Shown: positions 26,191 through 34,323, counted from the first letter of the stretch. The stretch: DNA of 64,000 bases from Corticium candelabrum (GCF_963422355.1 NC_085086.1:4101545-4165544); one strand, 5' to 3'. Made by a program: numbers and translations. The notes: generated by a model not told the origin, from the sequence alone.

Positions 26191-28640
26191 ACGTGTGCGT
26201 GTGCGTGTGCGTGTCCGGGCGGGCGTGCATGCGTGCGTGTGTGTAGGAAAGGATCTCCAAGACGGTGAGTCCCATCTCCACTGAATTTGGCTCTTGCACG
26301 CCCCATCCCTAGAGGTTGGAACTTAAGCTGTTGTCCTCCCATACTTCTTCCGTGGCGACTTGATTTCCAACAAAACCGATTTCCAGCAAAGCTGTCTCCG
26401 CTCACGCACAAATGTCTCTGTAACGGCCTATTGGATCTGCACTGAATTTAAACTGCCCGTTCCTGACGTTGGACGGTACGCGTGAGGGGTGTTGATTATT
26501 GCGGGCAACGTCAGGAAAGGGAAAATATGTATTTCAGCTTACATCCAGGTGTTGAAAAAGAACGCTCACAGTCATTTATTTACCCGTCTAGCCCGTCCAA
26601 GAGCTGCCAGTTTGATACACTTGTTCCGCGCAACGCCAGCAATGTCTTCCAAGTGATGACGTTCAGCGGGTATGGAGAACAGGCTGTCTGGGTGAGTAGA
26701 TAGCTGCACGTGAATGATATACCTGTTCCTCCCAATGGCAGGGATGTCCAACAGGACTGCTGAAATAGCTTCAACTGCATACCTAAACTATCAATCAATA
26801 ATCCAATCAACAAGATTTTTGAAAACGGGACACTCCGTTGCATTTTCTTTGTCTTCAACGGGATACTAGCTACATAGCAATCATTAGTCTCAGAACGGGA
26901 TACCATTGACTGGATATATAACTGAACGAAATTCTTCAGAGATACACTTCATGATGATGAATTAGAACAGGATACTCATGCAGCAACATAAAACATTTGC
27001 CTTGCTGATATCTCACAACAGGATATAATTGAACGGGATTTAACTCTGAATGAGAATTCCGTCTGTCTGCTAATTTTTCAGAATGCAGTAAAAATGCATG
27101 TGAACTCATGCAACAACAGAAATTTGATACAACGTTAAATTAATTAACTTTATGAGAATTCTGTCAAGAACTGCTAATTCTGTGAATGAGATGTACTTCA
27201 CGAATGCATACAAAGATAAATTAATTAACTAACAACTAATAATAATAGAAATTTCCGAACTTACACAGGAATGCATCCATCTCGGTTGAAGGTGGCTTCG
27301 AGCAAGCGCCTGAAACAGATGCGAGACATTACCATACGTGTTGCAGTTCTCTTCATGTGCGGTCCTGGAGCGGGAAGCCTATGCACGGGCAGTATCGCCG
27401 TCTCACTGAGCAACCGCCTGTGGACATGAAAGAGACCTACGGATGGCTAAAGGCAGCGAATCTTCCTGCTGCAACTGAGGAACTGGTTGTTGCTGCTCAA
27501 GACCAAGCTCTTCGGACTCGGTACTATGAGCACAAGATTCTACATCGTGATGTCAGTCCTACTTGCCGCATGTGCAGTGTAGCCCTGGAAACAGTCAACC
27601 ACATTGTGGCAAGCTGTAGTGCTTTGGCACCGACGGACTACACTGATCGACACAATCAGGTCACCTCCATCATTCACTGGGATGTTTGTCACCATTTTGG
27701 GGTTCCAGTGGAGAGCAGATTGTACCGGCATCATTCTGATAGGCTTGTGGAGACGATGACATTACTATGATGTGGGATACCACCATCCCCACTGCCAGGA
27801 AGATCAAAGCCAATCGTCCAGATATCTGTCTCAGAAATAGGAAGACAAACACTTGTCTTCTTATTGATATCAGCTGTCCTGCTGATGGTAACATTGGCAA
27901 GAAACATGCTGAGAAGTTGGCGAAGTACAGCGACTTGCGAGTGGAGATAAGCCGCATGTGGCATTGTCGAACACTGGTGGTTCCGGTGGTCTTGGGAGCT
28001 TTGGGCACAGTGCACGCAGGTATTGCACGGTGGCTGGACATTATTCCAGGTCATCACAACCTGCAGCACTTACAGAAAACAGTGCTTCTGGGATCTACTC
28101 GAATCCTTCGTAAAGTCATGTCTTCTTTCTAGACAGCCGTGATGGTCTAAGTACTTCTGAAGCAGGGTTTGCTTCTGGTACTTGTAATAGACTTTACAAA
28201 CCAGACTGATCTGGTTGAGCATGACACTAAACATTAGTAATATTAATAGCTAATCTGCCTGTGCGGAGAACGGGAGCTAGTCACGTATAAACTACAACTT
28301 TAATTAACAAAGCAACTCTTATGGATGCTGAAAGTACATACCAAGAACACTGCGCTCAAGAAACCATCTAGAACGTTCACAACGACTTGATAAAAAAGGG
28401 GCGTATCGCTTAGGGTGTCCTTGCTAATACTTTTGACCTGCACCGCCTGGTAATGTCAGTATTGCAGTAAGACATTGTACATATGATATTGTATGCTTCT
28501 TGTTGAGTGTTATTGTATTTGCTATGGTTATCTCTGTTGCAGCTCGATTTTCTCCTGATGATAAATTTTCCAGGCATCGTGTTACACTGAAAAGAAGATT
28601 TGGATTGCTGCTCTCACAACAACCAAAACCAGTCTATTAA
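12696..28640 (+). CDS. NOP10: NOP10, H/ACA ribonucleoprotein subunit, 3 exons
   Basis: Exons 12696-12749, 12802-12844 and 28543-28640 join in phase to a 65-residue protein, close to the usual 64. NOP10 is a nucleolar/Cajal-body core protein of H/ACA snoRNPs (rRNA pseudouridylation) and of telomerase RNP, binding dyskerin. Visible family motifs: [28 protein letters not shown], then [20 protein letters not shown] and a QQPKPVY end followed by TAA. Splice sites are CAG/GTAATT, TTTATAG/AAG, CCAG/GTAAGG and TTGCAG/CT. The G at the end of exon 2 plus CT makes the conserved alanine of the SAHPARFSPDD junction. Intron 1 is only 52 nt, but intron 2 is 15.7 kb, holding SINEs, two R2-like LINEs, a hAT derivative and a Gypsy element. 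Confidence 0.95.
12802..12844 (+). CDS. NOP10: NOP10 exon 2
   Basis: Fourteen codons plus one base, [14 protein letters not shown]. Acceptor ATTGTTTATAG, donor GTAAGG. 43 nt. Confidence 0.93.
12915..12953. repeat. (ATA)n microsatellite
   Basis: About ten ATA/AAT units with one interruption. This is the type of TAA repeat beside which the R2-like LINE and SINE copies of this window sit. Confidence 0.85.
13005..13092. repeat. (CA)n microsatellite, about 44 units
   Basis: Uninterrupted CA dinucleotides, the longest such tract in the window, in NOP10 intron 2. Confidence 0.95.
13111..13431 (-). pseudogene. Non-LTR reverse transcriptase C-terminal remnant
   Basis: A 106-codon stretch resembling the region after the RT palm in CR1/L2-type LINEs: LACGSHLW, then a [17 protein letters not shown] motif and a basic helix. 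No YxDD is present and nothing upstream continues it. The adjoining (CA)n and (ATA)n tracts may mark its 3' end. The clade is uncertain. Confidence 0.5.
13625..14350. repeat. Inverted duplication of a coding-like segment
   Basis: The minus strand at 13762-13626 reads [20 protein letters not shown]. The plus strand at 14241-14350 reads [20 protein letters not shown] with a matching continuation (PENDKG against PGNDEV). The arms share about 80% of bases over ~110 bp and face each other across ~465 bp. I do not recognise the protein. A palindromic element or a duplicated gene fragment are both possible. Confidence 0.5.
14897..15316 (-). mobile_element. tRNA-derived SINE, copy 1 (full length)
   Basis: Read on the minus strand, a tRNA-like head (15316 to about 15250) has box A TGGCTTGGTGG and box B GGTTCAAACCC, the two RNA polymerase III promoter elements. 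A ~300-bp unrelated body follows, ending in a short GC hairpin and CAACACAATAAA-like tail. The head abuts a TAATAATAA tract that is the tail of LINE copy A. Two further copies lie at 17216 and 18339. Confidence 0.85.
15327..17207 (-). mobile_element. R2-superfamily (Dong/R4-like) LINE, copy A, 5' truncated
   Basis: A non-LTR retrotransposon with a restriction-like endonuclease. The 5' end is cut inside the RT domain at a TAATAAT junction, and the 3' end is hairpin ACCAGACTGATCTGGT (15339-15354), then TGAGCACGACACATAATAATAA. It is sandwiched between two SINE copies in the same orientation, all joined at TAA repeats. Clade placement rests on domain order (RT, CCHC, endonuclease) and TAA target, which recall Dong/R4. 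A phylogeny is not possible here. Confidence 0.8.
15422..17209 (-). pseudogene. R2-like LINE reverse transcriptase / endonuclease, broken
   Basis: Order on the minus strand: RT palm with GDSLSPLLF and [12 protein letters not shown] (17209-16730), thumb region with [18 protein letters not shown] (to 16142), CCHC motif [18 protein letters not shown] (C-x2-C-x7-H-x4-C) and the restriction-like endonuclease block with [16 protein letters not shown] and [12 protein letters not shown] (15847-15422). Breaks: frame changes at ~16700 and ~16140, and a TGA replacing the tryptophan of IIHWDVCHH at ~15875. The 5' third, including N-terminal DNA-binding motifs, is absent. Not functional. Confidence 0.85.
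17216..17552 (-). mobile_element. SINE copy 2, lacking the tRNA head
   Basis: About 85-90% like copies 1 and 3 through the body, with 3' hairpin GCCCTTCATGGAGGGGC (17228-17244) and tail ACGACACATAATAATAAT. It stops at AAACTTG, just before the tRNA-related part, and is bordered there by ATAATAATAATT. This is a 5' truncation typical of LINE-mediated insertion. Confidence 0.8.
17563..18338 (+). mobile_element. Gypsy-type LTR retrotransposon junction: RNase H end, LTR-like region, gag start
   Basis: 17609-17770 reads as the end of a Ty3/Gypsy RNase [44 protein letters not shown], then a stop with no integrase following. A purine run AGGGGGAGGAG (17876-17886) resembles a polypurine tract. An LTR-like region with TATAAATG (17951) then extends to about 18110. 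A leader and gag start (18227) follow. The order pol-end, LTR, gag-start implies two elements sharing one LTR, or a rearranged copy. SINE copy 3 interrupts gag. LTR borders are not certain. Confidence 0.55.
18227..18338 (+). pseudogene. gag N-terminal fragment of LTR retrotransposon
   Basis: Begins [20 protein letters not shown] and continues with an acidic/basic coiled-coil [15 protein letters not shown], typical of N-termini of some Gypsy gag proteins. The frame then enters SINE copy 3 and is lost. No capsid or zinc knuckle is left. Confidence 0.6.
18339..18759 (-). mobile_element. tRNA-derived SINE, copy 3 (full length)
   Basis: Same structure as copy 1: tRNA-like head with GCCGTGGCTTAGTGGTTAGC and box B GGTTCAAACCC at the right end, 3' hairpin GCCCCTTATGGAGGGGC (18354-18370), and tail ACGACACATAA. 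On the 5' side it abuts (TAA)7 at 18761-18781. It is inserted in a gag fragment. Confidence 0.85.
18786..18930 (+). repeat. Dispersed repeat with TATCCCGTTCTG motif, copy 1
   Basis: AATTAATTTATT..GTACATTCACGAAGTAT..GAATTCTCATAAAG..TATATCCTGTT..ATATCCCGTTCTG. It shares order and sequence with 19861-20180 and the reverse of 26880-27240, and partly with 12423-12545. It is a noncoding family of unknown class. Confidence 0.6.
19128..19641 (+). pseudogene. hAT transposase, internally deleted (N- and C-terminal parts only)
   Basis: 19128-19511 begins [17 protein letters not shown] with a serine/acidic tract, then [17 protein letters not shown] and MLCVLCQKH, the N-terminal zinc-finger region of ZNF862/ZMYM-like hAT transposases. 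Immediately after, in another frame, 19540-19630 reads [18 protein letters not shown] followed by KKKKRRVF, the extreme C-terminus of the same protein type. The catalytic middle is gone, as in non-autonomous Ds-like derivatives. Terminal repeats were not identified. Confidence 0.55.
19861..20180 (+). repeat. Dispersed TATCCCGTTCTG repeat, copy 2
   Basis: The longest plus-strand copy: CATTCATGAAGTATGTCTCA, AGAATTAGCAGC, GACAGAATTCTCATAAA, then several degenerate ATCC(T/C)GTTC units ending in GATATCCCGTTCTGAGAT. No coding potential. Confidence 0.6.
20276..20924. repeat. Direct repeat of about 70 bp
   Basis: GACCCAGATATATGCAAAAGT..TTGCCTTTT..AAATGACAC at 20276-20335 recurs as GACCCGGATATTCACAAAAC..TTGCTTTTG..AAATGACAC at 20848-20905. 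The interval holds two GTGACGTCCTC units and no recognised gene. Confidence 0.5.
21002..21122 (-). repeat. Gypsy LTR (3' LTR of element)
   Basis: TGTGGTACACA..ACATTACA in plus orientation. The pair at 25835 matches apart from scattered substitutions and a 3-base ATT insertion. Confidence 0.9.
21113..25857 (-). pseudogene. Gypsy gag-pol, frame-disrupted
   Basis: Minus-strand blocks: gag (25857-24983) ending in CCHC-type knuckle [16 protein letters not shown]; protease with [15 protein letters not shown] (24979-24548); RT N-part with [11 protein letters not shown] (24386-23781); RT palm [11 protein letters not shown] and RNase [16 protein letters not shown] (23784-22197); integrase zinc finger [15 protein letters not shown]; integrase core [10 protein letters not shown] and [15 protein letters not shown] (22127-21615); C-terminal DLVWITRPS region (21581-21113). 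Frame changes separate several blocks. Confidence 0.88.
25835..25958 (-). repeat. Gypsy LTR (5' LTR of element)
   Basis: Partner of the LTR at 21002. Outer flank TCTT equals the flank outside the other LTR. Confidence 0.9.
26148..26300 (+). repeat. (GT)n microsatellite with conserved flank block, copy 2
   Basis: (GT)n 26148-26189, then CGTGTGCGTG variants and GCATGCGTGCG, then GGATCTCCAAGACGGTGAGT and GAATTTGGCTCTTGCACG. The block aligns with the minus strand at about 4440-4490. Confidence 0.6.
26880..27240 (-). repeat. Dispersed TATCCCGTTCTG repeat, copy 3
   Basis: The reverse complement carries the same order of motifs as 19861-20180 (GAAGTACATCTCATTCACAG, GAATTAGCAGTT, AATTCTCATAAAG, TATCCCGTTCTGAGA). 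Its start borders the (TAA) site where LINE copy B is inserted. Confidence 0.6.
27262..28227 (+). mobile_element. R2-superfamily (Dong/R4-like) LINE, copy B, 5' truncated
   Basis: About 97% like copy A where they overlap. It starts at ACACAGGAATGCATCC just right of CTAATAATAATAG and ends with hairpin ACCAGACTGATCTGGT (28200-28215) and TGAGCATGACACTAAA. It lies in NOP10 intron 2, 315 bp before exon 3. Confidence 0.85.
27357..28132 (+). pseudogene. R2-like LINE C-terminus: CCHC plus restriction-like endonuclease
   Basis: Keeps [18 protein letters not shown] and, in the next frame, [40 protein letters not shown] and [12 protein letters not shown] up to the natural stop at 28132. A single-base deletion around 27757 (GAGACGATG against GAGACGGATC in copy A) shifts the frame between the two. 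It retains the tryptophan that is a stop in copy A, so the two copies carry different lesions. Confidence 0.88.
28543..28640 (+). CDS. NOP10: NOP10 exon 3 with stop
   Basis: Begins CT, completing the alanine codon from exon 2, then [20 protein letters not shown] and [11 protein letters not shown], ending in TAA. Acceptor is ATCTCTGTTGCAG. It starts about 315 bp downstream of the end of R2-like LINE copy B. Confidence 0.95.
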
Positions 28641-30139
28641 AAAAATTCTAGCGTTTGCTGATATGACCTGTGATGTAACTTTATCATGATAGGCTTCTTC
28701 AGTGTATGTGGCAACGTTTTCAATGTTAAGATAAAGATTATGTAGTAACTCTCAACTGTCTGACTAAAAGGCTGTCAAGATTTGCGTAACGTAATTAAAT
28801 AAACACAACTATTTATAATGAGTACGGCGCAATATATTCGCAAATTTAGTTATACTCTTATGACATGAGCATGGGAAACTTTCACCATGGTCTTGACCAA
28901 CAATGCTGTTGTATGCCAGACAAATGATATTTGACGACGTGAAACATATTCCCATGATAAAAGTGACGAGAGATGAACGCATGCTCATGCGGAAACTTTT
29001 GCAACAATAGTTTGGGAAGATGGCATGAGTTCTCTTTGTTAAAATGTCAGAAAAGACGAAACTGGAAACAGGAAATAAAGTCGGCTACTTAGACTTTTTC
29101 TGGTTATGAGGTCTGAGATAAACAGCAGTTACGTACGTCAGTATCTACACTTGGGCAATTCTTGAAAAACGTGCCAAATCTAACAATTTTTTGCCAAGCA
29201 AGCTCATTATGATAATAAAAATAATAAACTGTACAATGCTTGTAACCTTGTTGCTAGCGCTAGATTGAGTCATGCAAAAACGTGTGACAATTTAACTATC
29301 ACACTATTAAACTGTTGTCTGTCTAACCATTGGAAACCCCATGAGGCTGTTGATAACGTTACGTAATCTTCGAGAAGCAACTTTCTGGAGGTGTAACAGC
29401 TCTTACGGCTGGATACATTAGCAAACCCTTCCAGTTGTATATAAATTATATAAGAGAACAAAGGCAGATGCATGAGCTTGAAGCAAGCATTCAGTTGTCG
29501 TATTAAGTTATTTGTGGCAATATGCGAGCATACTCAAACTTAAGACTACATTCGCGTTTTTCTATGTGAAGATCAGGCTGCTGCAAAATTTTCACATCTG
29601 TCTATGTAAGGTCAGGGCACAGCACATTTAGATGCTGTTTCAGGAACATCTTCTCCAGCTCCTCAGGCTTGCTTGGACAATTAAGCTTAGCCAGTATTTG
29701 GCTTTGTCGTGTCAGCTGGATTATTGGATTTCTCATTTTTTGTTAGGTGCTCCGTTGACTACAGACGAGAATCACAGTAAAGGTGTGCGTCCTCCAGCTG
29801 ATGGTGAAACTGTTGGCGCTTCATAACTCACTTGTGGTGCTGTGCTGTTAAATCCAAGTTGCTTATAAATTTTCTTTAATACAATCAAGTTGGACTGGGA
29901 ATTTCTGGAGGCATGGAAGCTGCAGTCTGGGCCGAATCCAGAGGGGGATTTGGGGGGTCTTAGAGGGTTTCAACCCCCTCTTTACCAGTAGGCGTGGTTC
30001 AATAATTTTATATAATTTCATTAGTAATTTCATATAATTTCATTAGAAAAGAGAAAATTAGTAATGCTAGAAATAACTGCTAACGGTGAACCCCCTCTTT
30101 CAAAAATTCCTGGATCCGGCGCTGTGCAGTACATTCATT
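28641..30139. other. NOP10 downstream intergenic region
   Basis: AT-rich, with no convincing gene, element or RNA. A short open frame at 29748-29826 follows a TTTTTTGTTAG acceptor-like site but matches nothing I recognise. Confidence 0.5.
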
Positions 30140-30562
30140 ACCGTATTCGCCCGTAATAACGCCCATACCGAAATAACGCCCATGCCGGTATATACGCCCA
30201 TGTGCGACAGGTCAGAACTTTCAAACCCAAAAAACGCCCATGCCCAAGTATAAGCCCAGGATACGCATGCGCAGACAAAACAAAATGGGCTCCGTAGAAC
30301 ACATTCGTCTCCGTGTGTATAGTGTTTAGTTTTTGCGTGTATGCTGATGCTGTATGGATACCAGTACGTTTGATCTTGCAACTGAATAATTGCAAGCATT
30401 GTGGTATTTCTGTCTTCAAGTATCTAGATGATAACTGGCCAGACAACAGCCTAATGCAACCATGTATACGCCTAGGACGAAAATAACGCCCATGCCCTAG
30501 TATACGACAAGAAAAAAGTGTTTCTTTTCTATACGCCCAGGGCGTTATTACGGGCGATCTAA
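30140..30562. mobile_element. MITE-like element with repeated ACGCCCATG motifs
   Basis: Ends carry the inverted repeat CGCCCGTAATAACGCCC (30148 and reverse near 30538-30555). Between them AACGCCCATGCC or TACGCCCATG-like units recur at least six times, some in an inner inverted arrangement. Subterminal repeats of this kind usually bind a transposase. No coding sequence; target duplication not resolved. Confidence 0.6.
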
Positions 30563-30598
30563 ATACATAGAAAATAATGGCCGCAATGCAGATCTCTG

Positions 30599-30811
30599 TT
30601 GCTTGAAGATATGTCTAGCGCATTCAATAGTTGTTGGCGCCAGTCTTTTCAACGGGTTAAGAAAGATCTGCTTGGTAGTTTGTATGGGCACAGTTGTACT
30701 ATTATGCAGAAGGAGGACTTCGTTTTGAGGAACACCGCTTTACTTCGATCGTCAGCAGGAGTTCAACAAGGGGACCCTCTGAGTCCATTGCTTTTTCTCT
30801 CGTGGTCATAG
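30599..30811 (+). pseudogene. Reverse transcriptase fragment (non-LTR type)
   Basis: Contains VKKDLLGSLYGHSC, then SSAGVQQGDPLSPLLF, the RT motif before the palm catalytic site. It ends 20 codons later with no YxDD, so only an ~70-residue relic remains. Confidence 0.55.
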
Positions 30812-30974
30812 ATTTGATGGAAGAAATTGGCTCGTTTGGAAACATCCTACTTCGTCTTTAAAATTTGGTATCTCGACGACAGGACTTTTATTGGTTCCAA
30901 AAAGGATATATTGTTCACCTATATCATTAGTTGAAGACTGTTATTAGAGACTGGTTGAAACATTTCAAACTAGA

Positions 30975-32565
30975 ATGGGATTCAATCTTTACGGTACAGA
31001 AATTTCAGGCGATAGGCCGTGTGGAAACCTTTCCACAGTTGTTTGGTATTGGGGTAGGGACATGTCGGTTGGATATCAGGCGAACATCATGTTGAATACG
31101 GATGCCAAACCAAAGTTTCATCGACGCAGACCGATTCCATATTTCTTGCATACTAAGGTTGATGCCGAACTCGAACGGATGCAGAGGGAAGGTATCCTGA
31201 AACCAGTTGAGAGGAGTGAATGGGCAGCACCCATCGTTGTAGCTTGGAAGGGGGGTGGGTGAAATGTTAGAATCTGTGACGACTACGAAGTCACTATCAA
31301 TCCAATATTGATTTGGATCAATATCCAATGCCGAACCCAGATATTGTTCAACATTAGCAGGAGGGAAGAAATTTTCTGGGTTAGACTTCAAACAAGCTTA
31401 TCACAGATGTTAGCTAGACCCCAAAACTTCAGCAATGCCTGACCATTAATACACACAAGGGCATGTTTACGTACATGAGGATGCCATTTGGCATAATATC
31501 AGCACCCAGTATATGGCAACGAGCTATAGATAACGTGCTATGAGGACTGGAGGGAGTCCAAATTTGTCATGGACATTACAACCACTGTATATCTTATTGA
31601 AGAAACACGCAGCAACGTTGGAAGTGGTTGGATCAACAGAGGAAGGCATTCCGGAAGGCATTTAGTGAGATCGGACTTACTATAGTACATTATGATTTGG
31701 GTAAGCTCATCAAGTTGAGTTGTGATGCTTCGCGATATGGAGTAGGAGCATGTTTAAGTCATGTCATGGAAGATGGCACTGAACACCCAGTCGCATTTGC
31801 ATCACGAACACTTGCTCCAGCTGAGAAGAATTATGCTCACTTGCAGAAGGAGGCCTTAGCCTTGATTTATGGCGTAAGACACTTCCATAAGTACCTGATG
31901 GGAAGGAAATTTACCCTAGTGACTGATGATCGACCGTTACTGAGGATTCTAGGAGCTAAGGAAGGAGTTGCTACACTAGCAGCTGCACGACTGCAGCGTT
32001 GGACACTTATAGTAAGTGCTTACAGCTATGAATTAGAATACCGGGCAGGTCAAGATAATAAGGAAGCAGGTGTATTGTTCCAACTTCCTATACCAGTAGA
32101 AGTGATCGATCCGAATGAGCAGATCTCTGGAGTGAATTATTGTGAACCATTGCCCATGACCGCCAAAGACATTGCAAGGGCAACCCAATTGAATGTGGTG
32201 ACAAGGAGAGCATATATACTCGATACGTATACGGATGGACTATCAGAGATGCTTACAACCATTTGCCAAACGTGCTACTGAGTTGTCGATAATTGAAGTT
32301 GGCTGCTTATTGTGGGGGCAGCAGAGTTATCATCCCAGAGGAATTGAGAAAGACTATTAGCGCAGAAACAAGCTATACGAAGAAGCTTTTCTTGTAATGG
32401 GTTACCACAGCTACTTGTAGCCCACAGCGGGCCTCATGCAGTTTAGGGCACACGATTTCAAGGAGTCTAAAGAGACCAACAGAATCAAGGACCGATTGAC
32501 TCCACCCTACCATCCCACATCTAATGGACAGGTAGTGCGAGCGAATGGTACAAGAATTGAAAACG
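30975..32565 (+). pseudogene. Ty3/Gypsy pol relic (RT, RNase H, integrase tail)
   Basis: 30990-31262: ANIMLNTDAKPKFHRRRPIP, VDAELERMQREGILKPVE, SEWAAPIVVAWKGG, then a stop where DGS/VRIC continues. 31628-32281 is RNase H: LIKLSCDASRYGVGACLSHV, HPVAFASRTLAPAEKNYA, LVTDDRPLL, VSAYSYELEYRAGQDN. At about 32490-32550 LTPPYHPTSNGQVV is the integrase C-core. The RT palm is frame-broken and no LTRs remain. Confidence 0.8.
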
Positions 32566-32616
32566 ATTTTAACTAAAAACAGTAGAAGTCTTTGAAGGCA
32601 TTTACACCTATCAACT

Positions 32617-32618
<2 letters not shown>

Positions 32619-32677
<59 letters not shown>

Positions 32678-32682
32678 CGCGC
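32619..32682. repeat. (GT)n(GC)n microsatellite
   Basis: About 25 GT units followed by seven GC units, immediately 3' of the Gypsy relic. Confidence 0.95.
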
Positions 32683-33130
32683 ATGTGTTTGTTGATTATA
32701 TCCGGGTCTTTAGCAATTTAGATATAACGTTTGGTTACATGCACCGGGAACGAATTATTCAGAAGTGTGTTTTCTCCGCCCAATAACTAAATTGTATAAT
32801 GGGAATTTGCGTTAATTACTTTTGCCGGACGAAGAACGGGCTAATGAGCTAGTGTACAATATTGTCAATGATACGTATACAAAAATCGGCACCTCTTTCT
32901 TTATGATTTATCTTCTGCGCCTACGTTTAGGTTTAGGGTTTAGGTTTAGTTTTGGTGTATGGTGTAGAGCTAAGGCTAGGTTTATGTCGAGTGTCCAGCT
33001 GGTTGACTTTGCCCAGGAGGAGGGGGGAGACGACCGACTGAACACTCGATCGAGCTTATAGTACTAATGGCGTAGGAAGATGTTCACGAGCGGGGGGAGG
33101 GGGGGCTACCGTGGATGTTATCATGAGTAA

Positions 33131-33762
33131 AGCTCGGTTCACAATACGACGCTGACGTTGACGATGACGCTGACGATGACGATGACGCTGGCATGAGCGT
33201 CGTATTGTGAACATGTCAACGTCGACGACGTTCGTCACAGCGTTCGTCCAGCGTTCGTCCAGCGTTCTTGACGCTGGAGTTGACTCGAGTTCAACTCTAG
33301 CGTCGATTCCGAAAGTGTACCAACGTAACCGGAAAACACGTGATTACTTTCTACAAATCAAAGAACAGTCACGAGACATCCTTAGGTAGCGAAAATGGCT
33401 TTCAGTGTCGTTCAGCCTCATCTCTGCAAGGAGATTATGAAATTCTCCCTGTTGCCGCCTTCGTTGAAAGATTGGTCTGACCCACATTTGCCGTTGTTGA
33501 TATTCGGCGACGAATGAGAAGTAGAAGAAATACAATTTCTTCGTCCATCTACGATACACACGTGGTGTTACAATAACGTGCGTTAGCATGCGCTCAACGC
33601 TCGAGTATCCAGACAGGTGCTGACCAACGTCTCCTGACGCTCACGGAAAAATATTGTGAATGGTACAACGTCATCGTCAGCGTCAGCATCAGCGTCAATG
33701 TCAACGTCCAGCGTCATCGTCAGCGTCAACGTCAACGTCAGCGTCGTATTGTGAACTAGGCT
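33131..33762 (-). mobile_element. PIF/Harbinger non-autonomous derivative
   Basis: Terminal inverted repeats AGCTCGGTTCACAATACGAC and AGCCTAGTTCACAATACGAC, each followed by runs of GCTGACGTTGACGATGACG, flanked by a TAA duplication (33128-33130, 33763-33765). A 3-bp TWA duplication is diagnostic of PIF/Harbinger. The 632-bp element keeps only the N-terminal part of a transposase on the minus strand. Confidence 0.85.
33344..33589 (-). pseudogene. Harbinger transposase N-terminal fragment
   Basis: WVRPIFQRRRQQGEFHNLLA and EMRLNDTESHFRYLRMS match the start of HARBI1-like DDE nucleases (W..P....R...GEF..L..ELR.....F..YFRMS). The DDE catalytic domain is absent. Lies wholly inside the terminal repeats of the Harbinger derivative. 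Confidence 0.75.
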
Positions 33763-34153
33763 TAAGCAACAACTACCTCGCTTGCCAGACCGTAAACTGA
33801 TTTGCAAAGTGAGTAGCACAGAATATTTCAATTCCTACAGTGAGCGAGGGGGGCTTCAGCCCCCATCCCATGTTCCTACGCTGGTGACTAGTTATGGCTT
33901 AGGAAAAATAGTCAACCGTAAAACTTTTTACAGGCAGGGGTGACGATTGTATCATTGATCGCAATATTTATTTATGAACAGAAGCAAATTGTGCTGTGCG
34001 TGTTGATGCCCCTAATTTCTTTTTGCAGAACGAATTGAAAACGTAGAGCAGTTTTGAAGTCATACTACAACACTTACAGGCACTGACTGTCAGGTGGGAA
34101 AAGCAGTAAAGCGGGAAACTCTGTCGCTCACACGGTTGTTCACGCGATGCGTG

Positions 34154-34199
34154 CACGTGAATTACCTACAATGCACGTGAATTGAGTAACGTGCACGTG
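34154..34199. promoter_or_regulatory. Three CACGTG E-boxes at exact 20-bp spacing
   Basis: GCACGTG at 34154, 34174 and 34194 in 20-bp units (GTGCACGTGAATTACCTACA, ATGCACGTGAATTGAGTAAC). They lie ~490 bp upstream of the possible hub-gene start at 34690. bHLH binding is known for the motif; a role for this gene is inferred. Confidence 0.5.
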
Positions 34200-34278
34200 C
34201 AAGTCAAATATATCCTGGATTTACGTTTGGTATGTGCCCCGACTCTACGCTCTACACGTAATATTCCCGAGATAGGTC

Positions 34279-34323
34279 TTCGCGTAACCAGACCGTCTCC
34301 CTTTCAAGGTCTGGCTACGCGAG
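34279..34323. repeat. Short palindromic element, GGCTACGCGA family
   Basis: TTCGCGTAACCAGACC and GGTCTGGCTACGCGAG form a 16-bp stem with two mismatches around a 13-base loop. It shares CTGGCTACGCGAG with the MITE ends at 53217 and 62156. Confidence 0.6.

Noticed and set aside
29632..29826. Possible exon ending PPADGETVGAS after TTTTTTGTTAG
   Set aside because: Acceptor-like site present, but no homology, no supported neighbouring exon and no phase test possible.
32926..32952. Interstitial telomere-like TTTAGG/TTTAGGG repeats
   Set aside because: Only about four imperfect units; too short to call a telomeric remnant.
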